From: JAUIIK01 sp041390865
GTDB taxonomy: Bacteria > Chloroflexota > Chloroflexia > Thermomicrobiales > CFX8
Reading direction: 5' to 3'
DNA length: 64,000 nt
Assembly: GCA_041390865.1 (NCBI GenBank)
Contig: JAWKPC010000005.1
Span: 62,001-126,000 of the forward strand
Shown: positions 8,578 through 16,938 of the stretch, piece after piece
Numbering within the stretch: the first letter of the stretch is position 1
Layout: every line of letters starts with the position of its first letter
Notes under the pieces: generated by a model
The model's database searches: none
Seen by the model: only the letters and a program-made list of their open reading frames with translations
Told to the model about the DNA's origin: nothing
Position numbers and translations under genes: made by a program

Positions 8578-10206
8578 TTGAGCAATGAACGAACGCTGAT
8601 CGCTGGCGGCAGAGTTATCGACGGGAGCGGGAACCCCTGGTTCTACGGGGATGTGCTGCTCGACGGCGACCGCATCGAGGCCGTGCTGACTCGCGGCCAG
8701 TCGGCCGGAGTCGACGCGAACGTGGTCGACGCGACCGGAATGGTCGTCTGCCCCGGCTTCATCGATATCCAGAGCCACTCGATCATCCCGCTCATGATCG
8801 ACGGCCACTGCCTCTCGAAGATCACCCAGGGGGTTACGACCGAGATCATGGGCGAAGCCTGGACGCCGGCACCATTCGGCGGCCGGATCGACTTCCCGAT
8901 ACCGCGTGGCTTCGGTTCCCAGGATCTCACGGAATGGACCGAACGGGCCGTGAACTGGACCCGCTTCGGCGACTGGCTCGACGCTTTCGTCGACCGAGGC
9001 GTTTCTCCGAACGTCGGCTCGTTCCTCGGCGGTGGCAGCCTGCGGCGCTACGCGAAGGGCATGGACATGGGTCCGGCCGACGCCGATGAGCGGTCGATCA
9101 TGCGCCGGGTCATGGCGGAATCGATGGAGGACGGCGCATTCGGCGTATCGTTCGCCCTGATCTACCCGCCCGACGCCTATATGGACACCGACGAGATCGT
9201 CGACGTCTGCAAGGTGGTTGCCGAGCATCATGGCGTTTACATCACCCACATGCGCTCCGAGGCCGAAACACTGATCGAGGCACTCGACGAGACACTCGAC
9301 ATTGGCCGGCAATCCGGAGTGAATATCGAGATCTATCACCTCAAGGCCGCCGGGCGACGCAACTGGCCGAAGATGCCGGAGGTCATCCGGAAGATCAACG
9401 AGGCCCGCGCGAACGGCATGGATGTGACCTCGGATATGTACCCCTACCCGGCATCGGGCACGGGTCTCTCATCCTGCTTGCCGCCGTGGTCGGCGGAAGG
9501 CGGCAAGCTCTATGAGAAACTGGCCGACCCGGAGGAGCGAGCGCGCATCCGGGCCGAGGTGTTGAACCCAACGAGCGACTGGGAAGCAATGCTCGACGAG
9601 ACTGGACCGGAGGGTGTCATGCCGGTCGGAATGTCCCTCCCCGAACATCAGGAGTACGTCGGCAAGCGTCTATCGGAGATCGCCGAGATGCGGGGCCAGG
9701 AACCGGTCGATACGATCATGGACCTCTTGCTGGCAGAGAAGCAGCGGATCTCAACGATTTACTTCGGCATGAGCGAGGAAAACATCGAGTTGCAGCTCCG
9801 GCAGCCGTGGATCAAGATTTCCACCGACGCCGGCGGGCTCGATCCGGAGTGGGCGAAAGAGAACGGCCCGACCCACCCGCGTGCCTATGGCACCTATACG
9901 CGCGTTCTCGGCCACTATGTCCGCGACCGGGAAGTGATTTCGCTCGAAGACGCGATCCGGAAAATGTCATCGTCAGTCGCGGACCGGCTCGGCCTCCGGG
10001 ACCGGGGCTTGCTTCGCGCCGGCGCGTTCGCCGACGTCCTGGTCCTCGATCCGGACACCGTCACCGACAACGCGACATTCGAAGAGCCGCATCAGCTCTC
10101 GACCGGCGTTCGGGATGTCTGGGTCAACGGGGTTATGGTGCTGGAGAACAGCCGGCACACCGGCGAAATGCCGGGCCAGTTCGTCAAGGGACCGGCCGCA
10201 GGCTAG
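8578..10206 (+). CDS. N-acyl-D-amino-acid deacylase / amidohydrolase family protein
   Basis: A 542-residue amidohydrolase of the D-aminoacylase type. It would hydrolyse N-acyl-D-amino acids or related cyclic amides at a metal centre. Features include the N-terminal beta-sandwich strand (IAGGRVIDGSG), a metal region (DIQSHSI) in which the usual HxH is replaced by QSH, a downstream metal-ligand region THMRSEA, and the C-terminal STDAGG and GAFADVLVLDP motifs typical of the superfamily. I prefer the TTG at 8578, because GGAAGGA lies nine bases upstream; the ATG at 8560 overlaps that Shine-Dalgarno sequence and has none of its own. Its 3' end overlaps the convergent gene by four bases. The altered HxH motif means the substrate class is uncertain. 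Confidence 0.85.
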   Translation: MSNERTLIAGGRVIDGSGNPWFYGDVLLDGDRIEAVLTRGQSAGVDANVVDATGMVVCPGFIDIQSHSIIPLMIDGHCLSKITQGVTTEIMGEAWTPAPFGGRIDFPIPRGFGSQDLTEWTERAVNWTRFGDWLDAFVDRGVSPNVGSFLGGGSLRRYAKGMDMGPADADERSIMRRVMAESMEDGAFGVSFALIYPPDAYMDTDEIVDVCKVVAEHHGVYITHMRSEAETLIEALDETLDIGRQSGVNIEIYHLKAAGRRNWPKMPEVIRKINEARANGMDVTSDMYPYPASGTGLSSCLPPWSAEGGKLYEKLADPEERARIRAEVLNPTSDWEAMLDETGPEGVMPVGMSLPEHQEYVGKRLSEIAEMRGQEPVDTIMDLLLAEKQRISTIYFGMSEENIELQLRQPWIKISTDAGGLDPEWAKENGPTHPRAYGTYTRVLGHYVRDREVISLEDAIRKMSSSVADRLGLRDRGLLRAGAFADVLVLDPDTVTDNATFEEPHQLSTGVRDVWVNGVMVLENSRHTGEMPGQFVKGPAAG

Positions 10207-10775
10207 CCGAACTGGACGACGCGCAGGAACGAGTTGAGGATCGAGGTCAGGCGCTGCGTTGCACGCGCCTGGCTTCGCCCGGAAACCGATCCAAGGTCGG
10301 CGATCGGAAGCTGGAATCGCGACGCAGCGCGCGATCGCGACAACGGTTGGCGAGAGATCTCGTTGATATCGTCCGGGAGCAGCAGGATATCAAGCGGTTC
10401 GTACGCAACGCCTTCAGTCGACTCGGAAACCGGTTGGATGCCGCCAACGGTTACGAAATCGGTGCCCTCGACGATCGCAATGGCCGCCGCCCTGCCCTGG
10501 TCGAGCCGGTTCCCTAGCGCCGCCAGAAACTGCCGGTAGCCGTTCGGAAACAGCCGGTGAGGAACCGTGTCCGGAGCTCGGGTGTTTTCATCTTGCCCCG
10601 TCTCGTCGTTGTCCGCTATCTCGATGACCTGCGGTGTGCGCTCGCCGGGAGCGGTCGCCCGAACGATCAACCCGCCCTCGACCTCGAGAATCGAAACGGT
10701 GTGAAAGCCACCAGCGTCGAGCCGGGCGCCTATCGCCTGGAGACGTGTCTGATATGTCGATACCGTTTTACCCAT
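10203..10775 (-). CDS. Uncharacterised protein, downstream member of a tandem paralogous pair
   Basis: I do not recognise this 190-residue soluble protein. It is clearly related to the gene just upstream: both have a Y...L..(I/L)G..(L/I)D segment ending in an acidic strand and Gly. Here that unit occurs twice, at about residues 8-40 (starting TYQTRLQAIGARLD) and 80-113 (starting GYRQFLAALGNRLD). Between them lies an acidic, low-complexity linker. The C-terminal third is rich in Arg and Ser. There are no signal peptide or membrane segments. The ATG at 10775 lies 11 bases after the upstream stop, so the two form an operon. The 3' end overlaps the D-aminoacylase gene by four bases. Confidence 0.75.
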   Translation of the reverse strand: MGKTVSTYQTRLQAIGARLDAGGFHTVSILEVEGGLIVRATAPGERTPQVIEIADNDETGQDENTRAPDTVPHRLFPNGYRQFLAALGNRLDQGRAAAIAIVEGTDFVTVGGIQPVSESTEGVAYEPLDILLLPDDINEISRQPLSRSRAASRFQLPIADLGSVSGRSQARATQRLTSILNSFLRVVQFG

Positions 10776-10786
10776 CTCGTCTCTGC

Positions 10787-11350
10787 CTATCCTCGGAAGT
10801 TCGGTGGAATGTACGTTTGAATGTGCTGATAGGTCCCGCGCCGCGAGAGAGCCTGCTGGAGCGAGTTCGCAACATCGTCGGCGGAGTATGGCTCCGAGAA
10901 CGGGCGGTAGGTGGATTCGCCAAACCCGAGTACCGGTTCGAATCCTGACACGGCCAGCAGGCTCGGCAGCTCGGTGATCACGACGTTCTCAGCGATCCTC
11001 TCGTCGAGCTCGTGTCCCAGCGTCCGCAGAAGGTCTTCGTAACCCGTTGGAATCAGATCGCGGACTTCCTTTGGCGTACGCCCCGCGCCCCGGAACTCGA
11101 ACGCCTGCTGGAGCATGACGCCGAGCTTGCGATCTTCGAACTCCAGCAGAACCGGCCACGGATCATCGCTGCACGATCCACGCAGCACGAAGCCACCAGG
11201 TATCTCGACCAGCGTAATCGAGTGCATTCGCCGATCGTCGATGTACCGGCCGATCACTCGTAAACGATTTTGATAGGTGGGCTCGCGAAGATGTTGAGGA
11301 AACGCATCCTCAACGGAAGGATCGGAAAACACAGCATTATGGACTGACAC
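10787..11350 (-). CDS. Uncharacterised protein, upstream member of a tandem paralogous pair
   Basis: This 187-residue protein has no family I can name. It aligns along its length with the 190-residue product of the next gene. The same unit occurs twice here too, starting TYQNRLRVIGRYID (about residue 25) and GYEDLLRTLGHELD (about residue 103), each followed by a strand with a conserved Glu and a Gly near its end. I chose the GTG at 11350 because GGGAG precedes it by seven bases; a TTG at 11368 would add six residues. No membrane or export signals are visible. The composition matches the neighbours, so there is no sign of recent transfer. It is real by paralogy and by operon structure, but its function is unknown. 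Confidence 0.75.
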   Translation of the reverse strand: MSVHNAVFSDPSVEDAFPQHLREPTYQNRLRVIGRYIDDRRMHSITLVEIPGGFVLRGSCSDDPWPVLLEFEDRKLGVMLQQAFEFRGAGRTPKEVRDLIPTGYEDLLRTLGHELDERIAENVVITELPSLLAVSGFEPVLGFGESTYRPFSEPYSADDVANSLQQALSRRGTYQHIQTYIPPNFRG

Positions 11351-11552
11351 GTCCGCACTCCCTATCAATGCTCATGTTCCCTATCCCCAGAGCAACTGTG
11401 GAATGCCGCGTGGGATATGTCAATCCGTCCAGATTCAATTGGGACTTTTGTCATACCCCTCGTATCTGATCCGCCCGGAAGGTGCGGACCACCGACTCGC
11501 CTGCACTAGAATGTGCGGAAACCGGCAGGACAGAGTCAGGAAGGACAGGACC

Positions 11553-11984
11553 GTGGCGCAGGAAACAGGCCAGAAGAACGAGTTCATCGAGATCACCGAA
11601 GGCATTTCCACGATCAGACCCGGTATCGACAAAGAGAGCTGGAACGGACTCAGCTACAACGTCGGCATCTCGGAGAAAACAGTTGGAGCCAAGGAATTCT
11701 CGATGAATGTCGCAACCGTGCCCCCGGGCGGCGTCGCCGCGGCGCATATCCACGTCGACTTCGAAGTTGGTCTCTACATTCTCAAAGGAAAGTTGAAGCA
11801 TATCTACGGCGACCGGCTGGAGAAGACGATCTACAACGAAGCGGGAGACTTCATCTATATCGAGCCCGGCATGCCCCACGAGGTCTACAACCTGAGCGAC
11901 ACCGAAGAGGTCGTCGCCGTCGTTTGCCGGACGAGCGCGCAGCAGTGGGAGAACATCATTTCCTACGAGGTGCCCGAGGACTAG
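11553..11984 (+). CDS. Cupin-domain protein
   Basis: A small single-domain cupin of 143 residues. The first conserved cupin motif appears as AAHIHVDFEVGLYILKG, supplying two His and the Glu typical of metal-binding cupins, and the second as PGMPHEVYNLS with a further His. Such proteins are metal-dependent isomerases, dioxygenases or sensors; nothing here selects among them. I chose the GTG at 11553, after AGGAAGGACAGGA, because the extension upstream of it has no cupin similarity. It stands alone between a divergent operon and the sigma-factor operon, with a 349-base gap after it. Confidence 0.82.
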   Translation: MAQETGQKNEFIEITEGISTIRPGIDKESWNGLSYNVGISEKTVGAKEFSMNVATVPPGGVAAAHIHVDFEVGLYILKGKLKHIYGDRLEKTIYNEAGDFIYIEPGMPHEVYNLSDTEEVVAVVCRTSAQQWENIISYEVPED

Positions 11985-12333
11985 CATCCAGCCGGACGTG
12001 GTGTCCGCCAGACGGGCGAACCTCAGACGGAGACCATCGCGACGTGCATGCGGAGCGTGCCTCGTCACCAGGCATCCGAGAAGCGGCGGTCCGCCAGGGC
12101 GGACAATGATCGTGCGGACGACCGTATCTTTCAATAGTCGAAGGGGCTTTACGTAGTACAAGCCTTCGCACTACAATGGTCACAGGGGAAGAGCAGCAGC
12201 CTCACCACCTGAGGCAGGTAGAACAACAGCGCCGGAAGATAATGACACCAAAGTACCAGTCAGCGTACATCCCATCTCGGACTCCCGAGCGTATATTGAG
12301 TCAGAGGCAGCTACTCGGATCGAAGGTTCGATC
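11985..12333 (+). promoter_or_regulatory. Non-coding gap with a likely promoter for the ECF sigma operon
   Basis: No plausible gene lies in this stretch. TTTACG (12148-12153) and TACAAT (12172-12177), 18 bases apart, make a candidate promoter for the sigma-factor gene. A short inverted repeat, GTCCGC with GCGGAC (12089-12104), lacks a T tract, so I do not call it a terminator. Confidence 0.45.
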
Positions 12334-12966
12334 ATGAGCCAGCAGTCTCCGAAAGTCCGACGTCTGCCGACGATACGCCGGGTCAACGACCCGCCAACGC
12401 CGGTTGAGACGTCAGACGCCGAGTTGGTGCATCGGGTGAGTCTGGGTGATACGGCGGCGCTGGAGTCGCTCTACAACCGCTACGCCCGGGTCGTGTTCTC
12501 ATTCGCCATGCGGATCGTTTCCGATCCGATGCTGGCGGAAGAGATCCTGCAAGAGGTCTTTGTCCGAACCTGGCGACAGGCGGATCGGTTCCAGAAATCG
12601 CGTGGAAACTTCGGTAGCTGGTTGCTCAGCATCACCCATAACCTCGCGATCGACGAGATTCGTAAACGCCAGCGACGACCGCAGAAGTCGGACTCGGTGG
12701 ATGTATCGGACGCCCTGTTCGGGCTCGTCGATGAAGCCACCAATGTCGAGGAAGCGGCTCAGGCCGGCGCTCTGCGAGTACGCATAAAGACGGCGCTGCT
12801 GGAACTTCCAGACGCACAGCGCGAAGCTATCGAACTGGCGTTCTTTGGCGGAATGTCTCAGCGTGAGATCTCGGCACACCTCGATATCCCACTCGGCACG
12901 ATCAAGACGCGTATGCGCCTCGGACTCAAGAAGCTACGACAGGAGCTTGAGACCGAGCATCTATAA
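12334..12966 (+). CDS. ECF-family RNA polymerase sigma factor
   Basis: A 210-residue extracytoplasmic-function sigma factor. Region 2 spans about residues 45-115 (SLYNRYARVVFSFAMRIV for region 2.1, then LAIDEIRKRQR near region 2.4). Region 4 spans about 150-205, with the helix-turn-helix SQREISAHLDIPLGTIKTR. There is no region 3, as expected for the class. The ATG at 12334 follows GAAGG. The anti-sigma gene starts 19 bases after its stop, which points to an RskA-type partner-switched system controlled by an envelope or redox signal. It resembles the SigK group, but I would not assign a subgroup without a tree. Confidence 0.93.
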   Translation: MSQQSPKVRRLPTIRRVNDPPTPVETSDAELVHRVSLGDTAALESLYNRYARVVFSFAMRIVSDPMLAEEILQEVFVRTWRQADRFQKSRGNFGSWLLSITHNLAIDEIRKRQRRPQKSDSVDVSDALFGLVDEATNVEEAAQAGALRVRIKTALLELPDAQREAIELAFFGGMSQREISAHLDIPLGTIKTRMRLGLKKLRQELETEHL

Positions 12967-12985
12967 GTAGAGAGTCGGTCTTCGA

Positions 12986-13840
12986 GTGAACGGGCTGCCG
13001 GAATTTCCCACAAGCGAGATCAGCGAGTTGCTGGCGGCCTATGCGCTGGGTGCTCTCGAACCTGACGAGCGGGATTTCGTCGCAAGGAATCTCCCTCGAT
13101 TCCCGGAGTGGCAAAAGGAACTGGACGAGTACCGCCTGGCAGCGACGGCGCTGGCCCATGCCGCCGAACCGGTCGACGTCCCGCTTCGTGTCCGGGCCGG
13201 GGTACTCTCGGAAGTCGATGCGATCGAGTCCAACGTACCGCTGCAGCGCTACCGCAAGGCGGCGTGGAACGCCACGATTCCTCCAACGGCGCTACCGATC
13301 GCGGAACCGCCCGAACGGCGGAACTGGAAGCGAACGATCCCCCGCGTCGCATTGATCACCTCGATGCCGGCGACGATCGTCGCGATCGTCTTCGCGATGT
13401 ATACCGTCATCATCCACGATCAGATCACCGAGCAGCAGAACGAGCTCGCCGAGTTCCAGCAAGTTCAGGACGAGTCGGCGGAAGTCTTCACCAGCCCGTC
13501 GACGGAACGGCAGGTGATCGACCTCGTCGCATCGAACGACGCCCCCTTCGCGCGCGGTAGCCTGTTCGTCGATAAGAGCGAGAACGCGGCGGTGCTCGTC
13601 GCCCGGAGCCTGCCTTCTCTTGCCGAAAGCGAACAGTTCGTCGTCTGGGTGCAGACGGGCAACAACAACGAGGAGTACGCGCGTATCGGGGTTCTGGAAC
13701 CGAACGATGCCGGTACGGCCCAGATCATCATCGACCCTCCCGATCTATTCGACCGGTACACGAACGTGCTCGTAACCCGCGAATCCGAGGTCGATTCAAC
13801 GTCGCCCGCCGGTGCGCCGATTCTCTCGGCCGGCATCTAG
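12986..13840 (+). CDS. Anti-sigma factor, RskA-like, single-pass membrane protein
   Basis: A 284-residue protein starting at GTG 12986. Its N-terminus (LLAAYALGALEPDERDFV) is the helical anti-sigma segment that binds the sigma factor. It lacks the HxxxCxxC zinc motif seen in many anti-sigma factors, so redox sensing through zinc is unlikely. A membrane segment (about residues 115-140) is followed by a coiled-coil-like stretch and a C-terminal anti-sigma-K domain with the usual VVWVQTG-type strand. The topology places the sensor domain outside the cytoplasm. Release of the sigma factor would need proteolysis or a conformational signal. The partner is the ECF sigma factor encoded immediately upstream. 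Confidence 0.88.
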   Translation: MNGLPEFPTSEISELLAAYALGALEPDERDFVARNLPRFPEWQKELDEYRLAATALAHAAEPVDVPLRVRAGVLSEVDAIESNVPLQRYRKAAWNATIPPTALPIAEPPERRNWKRTIPRVALITSMPATIVAIVFAMYTVIIHDQITEQQNELAEFQQVQDESAEVFTSPSTERQVIDLVASNDAPFARGSLFVDKSENAAVLVARSLPSLAESEQFVVWVQTGNNNEEYARIGVLEPNDAGTAQIIIDPPDLFDRYTNVLVTRESEVDSTSPAGAPILSAGI

Positions 13841-14229
13841 CGCCCCAGAGCCCCCTGCTTGAGCCTGCCTCCCGGATTGGCCCTAACTTCGGCACGCCCG
13901 CGGGCCTGCCTCTTCAAGGACGATCCGGGTGCCAATGCGTTGTTGCGTGCAAAGAGATCAATCGTCGTTGCAAGACAGAAGACCTGTCAGGTCAGCCTCG
14001 TACTCCCGGTGCGCTATCCCCCGTCATCAGGGTTCTGGCATCTTGCGAACGCGTGGACAGATTCGACAACACATGGCGTCGAGTGCCCTGACACGTATCC
14101 CCGGTTACGACGACCGGCTCGCTTTCGATCATGTTTACCTTTCCGGTGAATGACCCACGCTCTTCGGCTGCACCGCCTGGATGTCGCTGACTCGTCCCTG
14201 GTCTACGTTCAGCGGCATCTTGACTTCTG
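13841..14229. other. Non-coding gap with no recognisable element
   Basis: This 389-base stretch between the anti-sigma gene and the copper operators contains no gene-like frame with a ribosome binding site and no obvious hairpin with a T run. I see nothing to annotate in it. Confidence 0.5.
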
Positions 14230-14246
14230 ATACCCCCAGGGGGTAT
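14230..14246. promoter_or_regulatory. CsoR-like operator 1 upstream of copA
   Basis: ATACCC, five bases, GGGTAT: a 17-base inverted repeat of the type bound by the Cu(I)-responsive repressor CsoR. It lies upstream of the -35 region of copA. The regulator itself is not encoded nearby. Confidence 0.75.
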
Positions 14247-14257
14247 ATTTGCCGGCA

Positions 14258-14286
14258 CTGCCAGATATACCCCTATAGGGTATAAT
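14258..14286 (+). promoter_or_regulatory. Promoter of copA
   Basis: CTGCCA (14258-14263) and a consensus TATAAT (14281-14286) are separated by 17 bases. The -10 box overlaps the second CsoR-like operator, so repressor binding there would block RNA polymerase. Confidence 0.7.
14267..14283. promoter_or_regulatory. CsoR-like operator 2, overlapping the copA -10 box
   Basis: A second ATACCC-N5-GGGTAT site, with the same half-sites and spacing as the first but a different centre. Its centre is 37 bases downstream of the first. Its position over the -10 element fits repression relieved by copper. Confidence 0.78.
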
Positions 14287-14316
14287 TCAAGGGAAGACAT
14301 CGAACGGAGGCCCCGA

Positions 14317-16938
14317 TTGACGACGACAGTTTCACGACGAGAAGCGACGATTCCCATCGAAGGTATGTTCTGCGCGTCCTGCGTCAAGCGGGTGGAGCGC
14401 AAGCTCGAACGCGTGCCGGGTGTGAGCGACGTTGCCGTCAATCTGGCCACCGAGCAGGCGCGGGTCAGCTACGATCCGGAGCAGGCCAGTGACGCCGATC
14501 TCTACGCAGCCGTTGAGGCCGCCGGATACGGCGTCCGGGAGGACGAGATCACCCTCGACGTCGAGGGCATGTTCTGCGCCTCGTGCGTGAAGCGCGTCGA
14601 ACGGAAGCTCGAGCGGGTGCCTGGAGTCTCATCGGCACCGGTGAATCTGGCGACCGAGCAGGCCGTCGTTCACTACAACTCGGCCTCGACCTCGATCGAA
14701 CAGCTGATCGAAGCGGTCGAGTCCGCCGGTTACTCGGCACGCGTCCATGATGAGTCCTCCGCCACTGAATCCACCGTCGATGCGAACGAGCAGCGCCACC
14801 TGGACGAGATGCGCGACTACAAGGTCAAAGCAGTCGCGTCGATTTCGGTCAGCATTGTCATCATGGCGTTGATGTTCTGGCCATCCTGGCTGCCCGACAT
14901 TCCTTACTTCATGAACAGCATGGACATGGGCGGACACGTCATGTCGCAGGAGATGAACTTCCTGCTACTGGCCCTGGCTGCCCCGATCCAGATCTGGGCG
15001 GGGCGCGTGTTCTACCGGCAGGCCTGGGCCGCAGGCCGGCATCTTCAGGCAAACATGGCGACCCTGGTCGTCCTGGGCACGACGGCGGCATTCGGCTACA
15101 GCACTCTCGTCACCGTCTGGCCGGACTTCGTGACGAACGCAGGCCTCGAGCCGGAAACCTACTTCGACAGCGCGACGATCATCATCGGCCTGATCCTGCT
15201 CGGCCGCTGGCTGGAGGCGCGTGCCAAATTCCAGACGACCGGCGCGATCAAGACCCTGATGGGTCTCGCTCCGCGCACGGCGAGCGTCATCCGCGACGGC
15301 AGCGAGGTCGCTATTCCGATCGAGGAAGTGCGAGCCGGCGATGTGGTGCGAGTCCGCCCCGGCGAGAAGATCCCTGTCGATGGGTCGGTTCTCGAAGGCC
15401 GATCTTCGATCGACGAGAGCATGTTGACCGGCGAGAGTCTGCCGGTCGAGAAGACCTCCGGCGACGAGGTGATCGGCGGAACGATCAACACGTCGGGGAG
15501 CTTCACCTTCGAAGCGACCAAGGTCGGCGAAGATACGGCGCTGGCTCAGATCATCCGGCTCGTGCAGGATGCGCAGGGCTCGAAAGCCCCGCTGCAGCGT
15601 CTCGCCGACCAGATCGCCCTCTATTTCGTGCCGGCCGTCATGGCGGTTGCCGCCGCAACGTTCCTGCTCTGGCTCGTCATCGGACCGGAACCGCAGTTCA
15701 ACTTCGCGCTGACGGTGACCATTTCCGTCCTGATCATCGCCTGCCCCTGCGCCATGGGTCTGGCGACCCCGACGGCGATCATGGTCGGCACCGGCAAGGG
15801 CGCCGAGTCCGGCGTCCTCATTCGTGGCGGTGAATCCCTGGAAGCCGCCCACAGCCTGACGGCAATCGTCCTCGACAAGACCGGCACGATCACCCGGGGC
15901 AAGCCGGTCGTCACCGACGTGCTGGCGGCGGACGGGTTCGACCGTGACCGGTTGTTGCGCGTAGTCGCCAGTCTCGAATCGTCCTCGGAGCATCCGCTGG
16001 GACGGGCCATCGTCGATTCCGCGACTGAAGCGTCAATCGAACTGTCTACCGTCTCCGACTTCGAAGCCGTCACCGGTCACGGAGTCCGCGGCCTCGTCGA
16101 CGGCGGCGAGGTTCTGGTCGGCAACCGCAAGCTGATGACCGAGAACGGCATCGATCTCGGCGACGCGGCACATCAGGCACAGGACCTCGCGCGCGACGGC
16201 AAGACGCCGGTCTTTGCCGCGATCGATGGCCTGTTCGCCGGAGTGATCGCGATCGCCGATCCGGTGAAACCGACGTCGGCGGAGGCGATCGCCGAACTTC
16301 AGGCGCTCGGCCTCGATGTCTGGATGATCACCGGAGACAACCCGACGACAGCGCTGGCCGTCGCCCGGGAAGTCGGCATTCCAGAAGACCGGGTCATGGC
16401 CGAAGTGCTGCCGGGCGACAAGGACAACCAGATCCAGAAGCTCCAGGACCAGGGTGCATTCGTCGCGATGGTCGGTGACGGTATCAATGATGCCCCGGCG
16501 CTCGCACGAGCGAACCTCGGCATCGCTATCGGGACCGGCACCGATGTGGCGCTCGAAGCGAGCGACATCACCCTGATGGGCGGCGATCTCAAGGGAGTCG
16601 TCACGGCGATTGCTCTCTCGCGTAAGACCGTCCAGACGATCAAACAGAACCTGGTCTGGGCATTTGGCTACAACGTCGCCTTGATTCCCGTTGCCGCCGG
16701 GGCGCTCTACTGGCTCACCGGCGACGTCCTGAACCCGGCGCTCGCCGCCGGGGCGATGGCGCTGTCAAGTGTCAGCGTGGTGACGAACTCGCTCCGCTTG
16801 CGGAGATTCGATCCGCCGGAAACCGCAGACGAGATCGCCGACCCGCCGCTGAGCACCCGGCTGGCGGAGGCGGGCTACCTGGCGGGGATCGCTGCGATGG
16901 CAGTCGCCATCGGCGCGAGCTGGTTCATCTTCGTCTAG
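14317..16938 (+). CDS. copA: Copper-exporting P1B-type ATPase
   Basis: This 873-residue pump uses ATP to export Cu(I) across the cytoplasmic membrane. Two N-terminal heavy-metal-binding domains each carry MFCASC (Cys19/22 and Cys87/90). Eight membrane segments follow, with the CPC metal site in IACPCAMGLATPT, the phosphorylation motif DKTGTIT, TGES in the actuator domain, the SSEHPLG motif and GDGINDAPAL. The start is TTG at 14317, chosen because GGAGG lies six bases upstream. Two CsoR-like operators flank the promoter, which supports copper control. The stop abuts the stop of the convergent peptidase gene without a gap. CPC plus the HMA pair make copper or silver far more likely than zinc. 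Confidence 0.96.
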   Translation: MTTTVSRREATIPIEGMFCASCVKRVERKLERVPGVSDVAVNLATEQARVSYDPEQASDADLYAAVEAAGYGVREDEITLDVEGMFCASCVKRVERKLERVPGVSSAPVNLATEQAVVHYNSASTSIEQLIEAVESAGYSARVHDESSATESTVDANEQRHLDEMRDYKVKAVASISVSIVIMALMFWPSWLPDIPYFMNSMDMGGHVMSQEMNFLLLALAAPIQIWAGRVFYRQAWAAGRHLQANMATLVVLGTTAAFGYSTLVTVWPDFVTNAGLEPETYFDSATIIIGLILLGRWLEARAKFQTTGAIKTLMGLAPRTASVIRDGSEVAIPIEEVRAGDVVRVRPGEKIPVDGSVLEGRSSIDESMLTGESLPVEKTSGDEVIGGTINTSGSFTFEATKVGEDTALAQIIRLVQDAQGSKAPLQRLADQIALYFVPAVMAVAAATFLLWLVIGPEPQFNFALTVTISVLIIACPCAMGLATPTAIMVGTGKGAESGVLIRGGESLEAAHSLTAIVLDKTGTITRGKPVVTDVLAADGFDRDRLLRVVASLESSSEHPLGRAIVDSATEASIELSTVSDFEAVTGHGVRGLVDGGEVLVGNRKLMTENGIDLGDAAHQAQDLARDGKTPVFAAIDGLFAGVIAIADPVKPTSAEAIAELQALGLDVWMITGDNPTTALAVAREVGIPEDRVMAEVLPGDKDNQIQKLQDQGAFVAMVGDGINDAPALARANLGIAIGTGTDVALEASDITLMGGDLKGVVTAIALSRKTVQTIKQNLVWAFGYNVALIPVAAGALYWLTGDVLNPALAAGAMALSSVSVVTNSLRLRRFDPPETADEIADPPLSTRLAEAGYLAGIAAMAVAIGASWFIFV

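Noticed and set aside
12089..12104. GTCCGC/GCGGAC hairpin after the cupin gene as a terminator
   Set aside because: The stem is only six pairs and no T tract follows on either strand.
13859..14149. Short frames between the anti-sigma gene and copA
   Set aside because: No ribosome binding site, unusual Arg/Ser/Cys-rich composition and overlap with each other in different frames.
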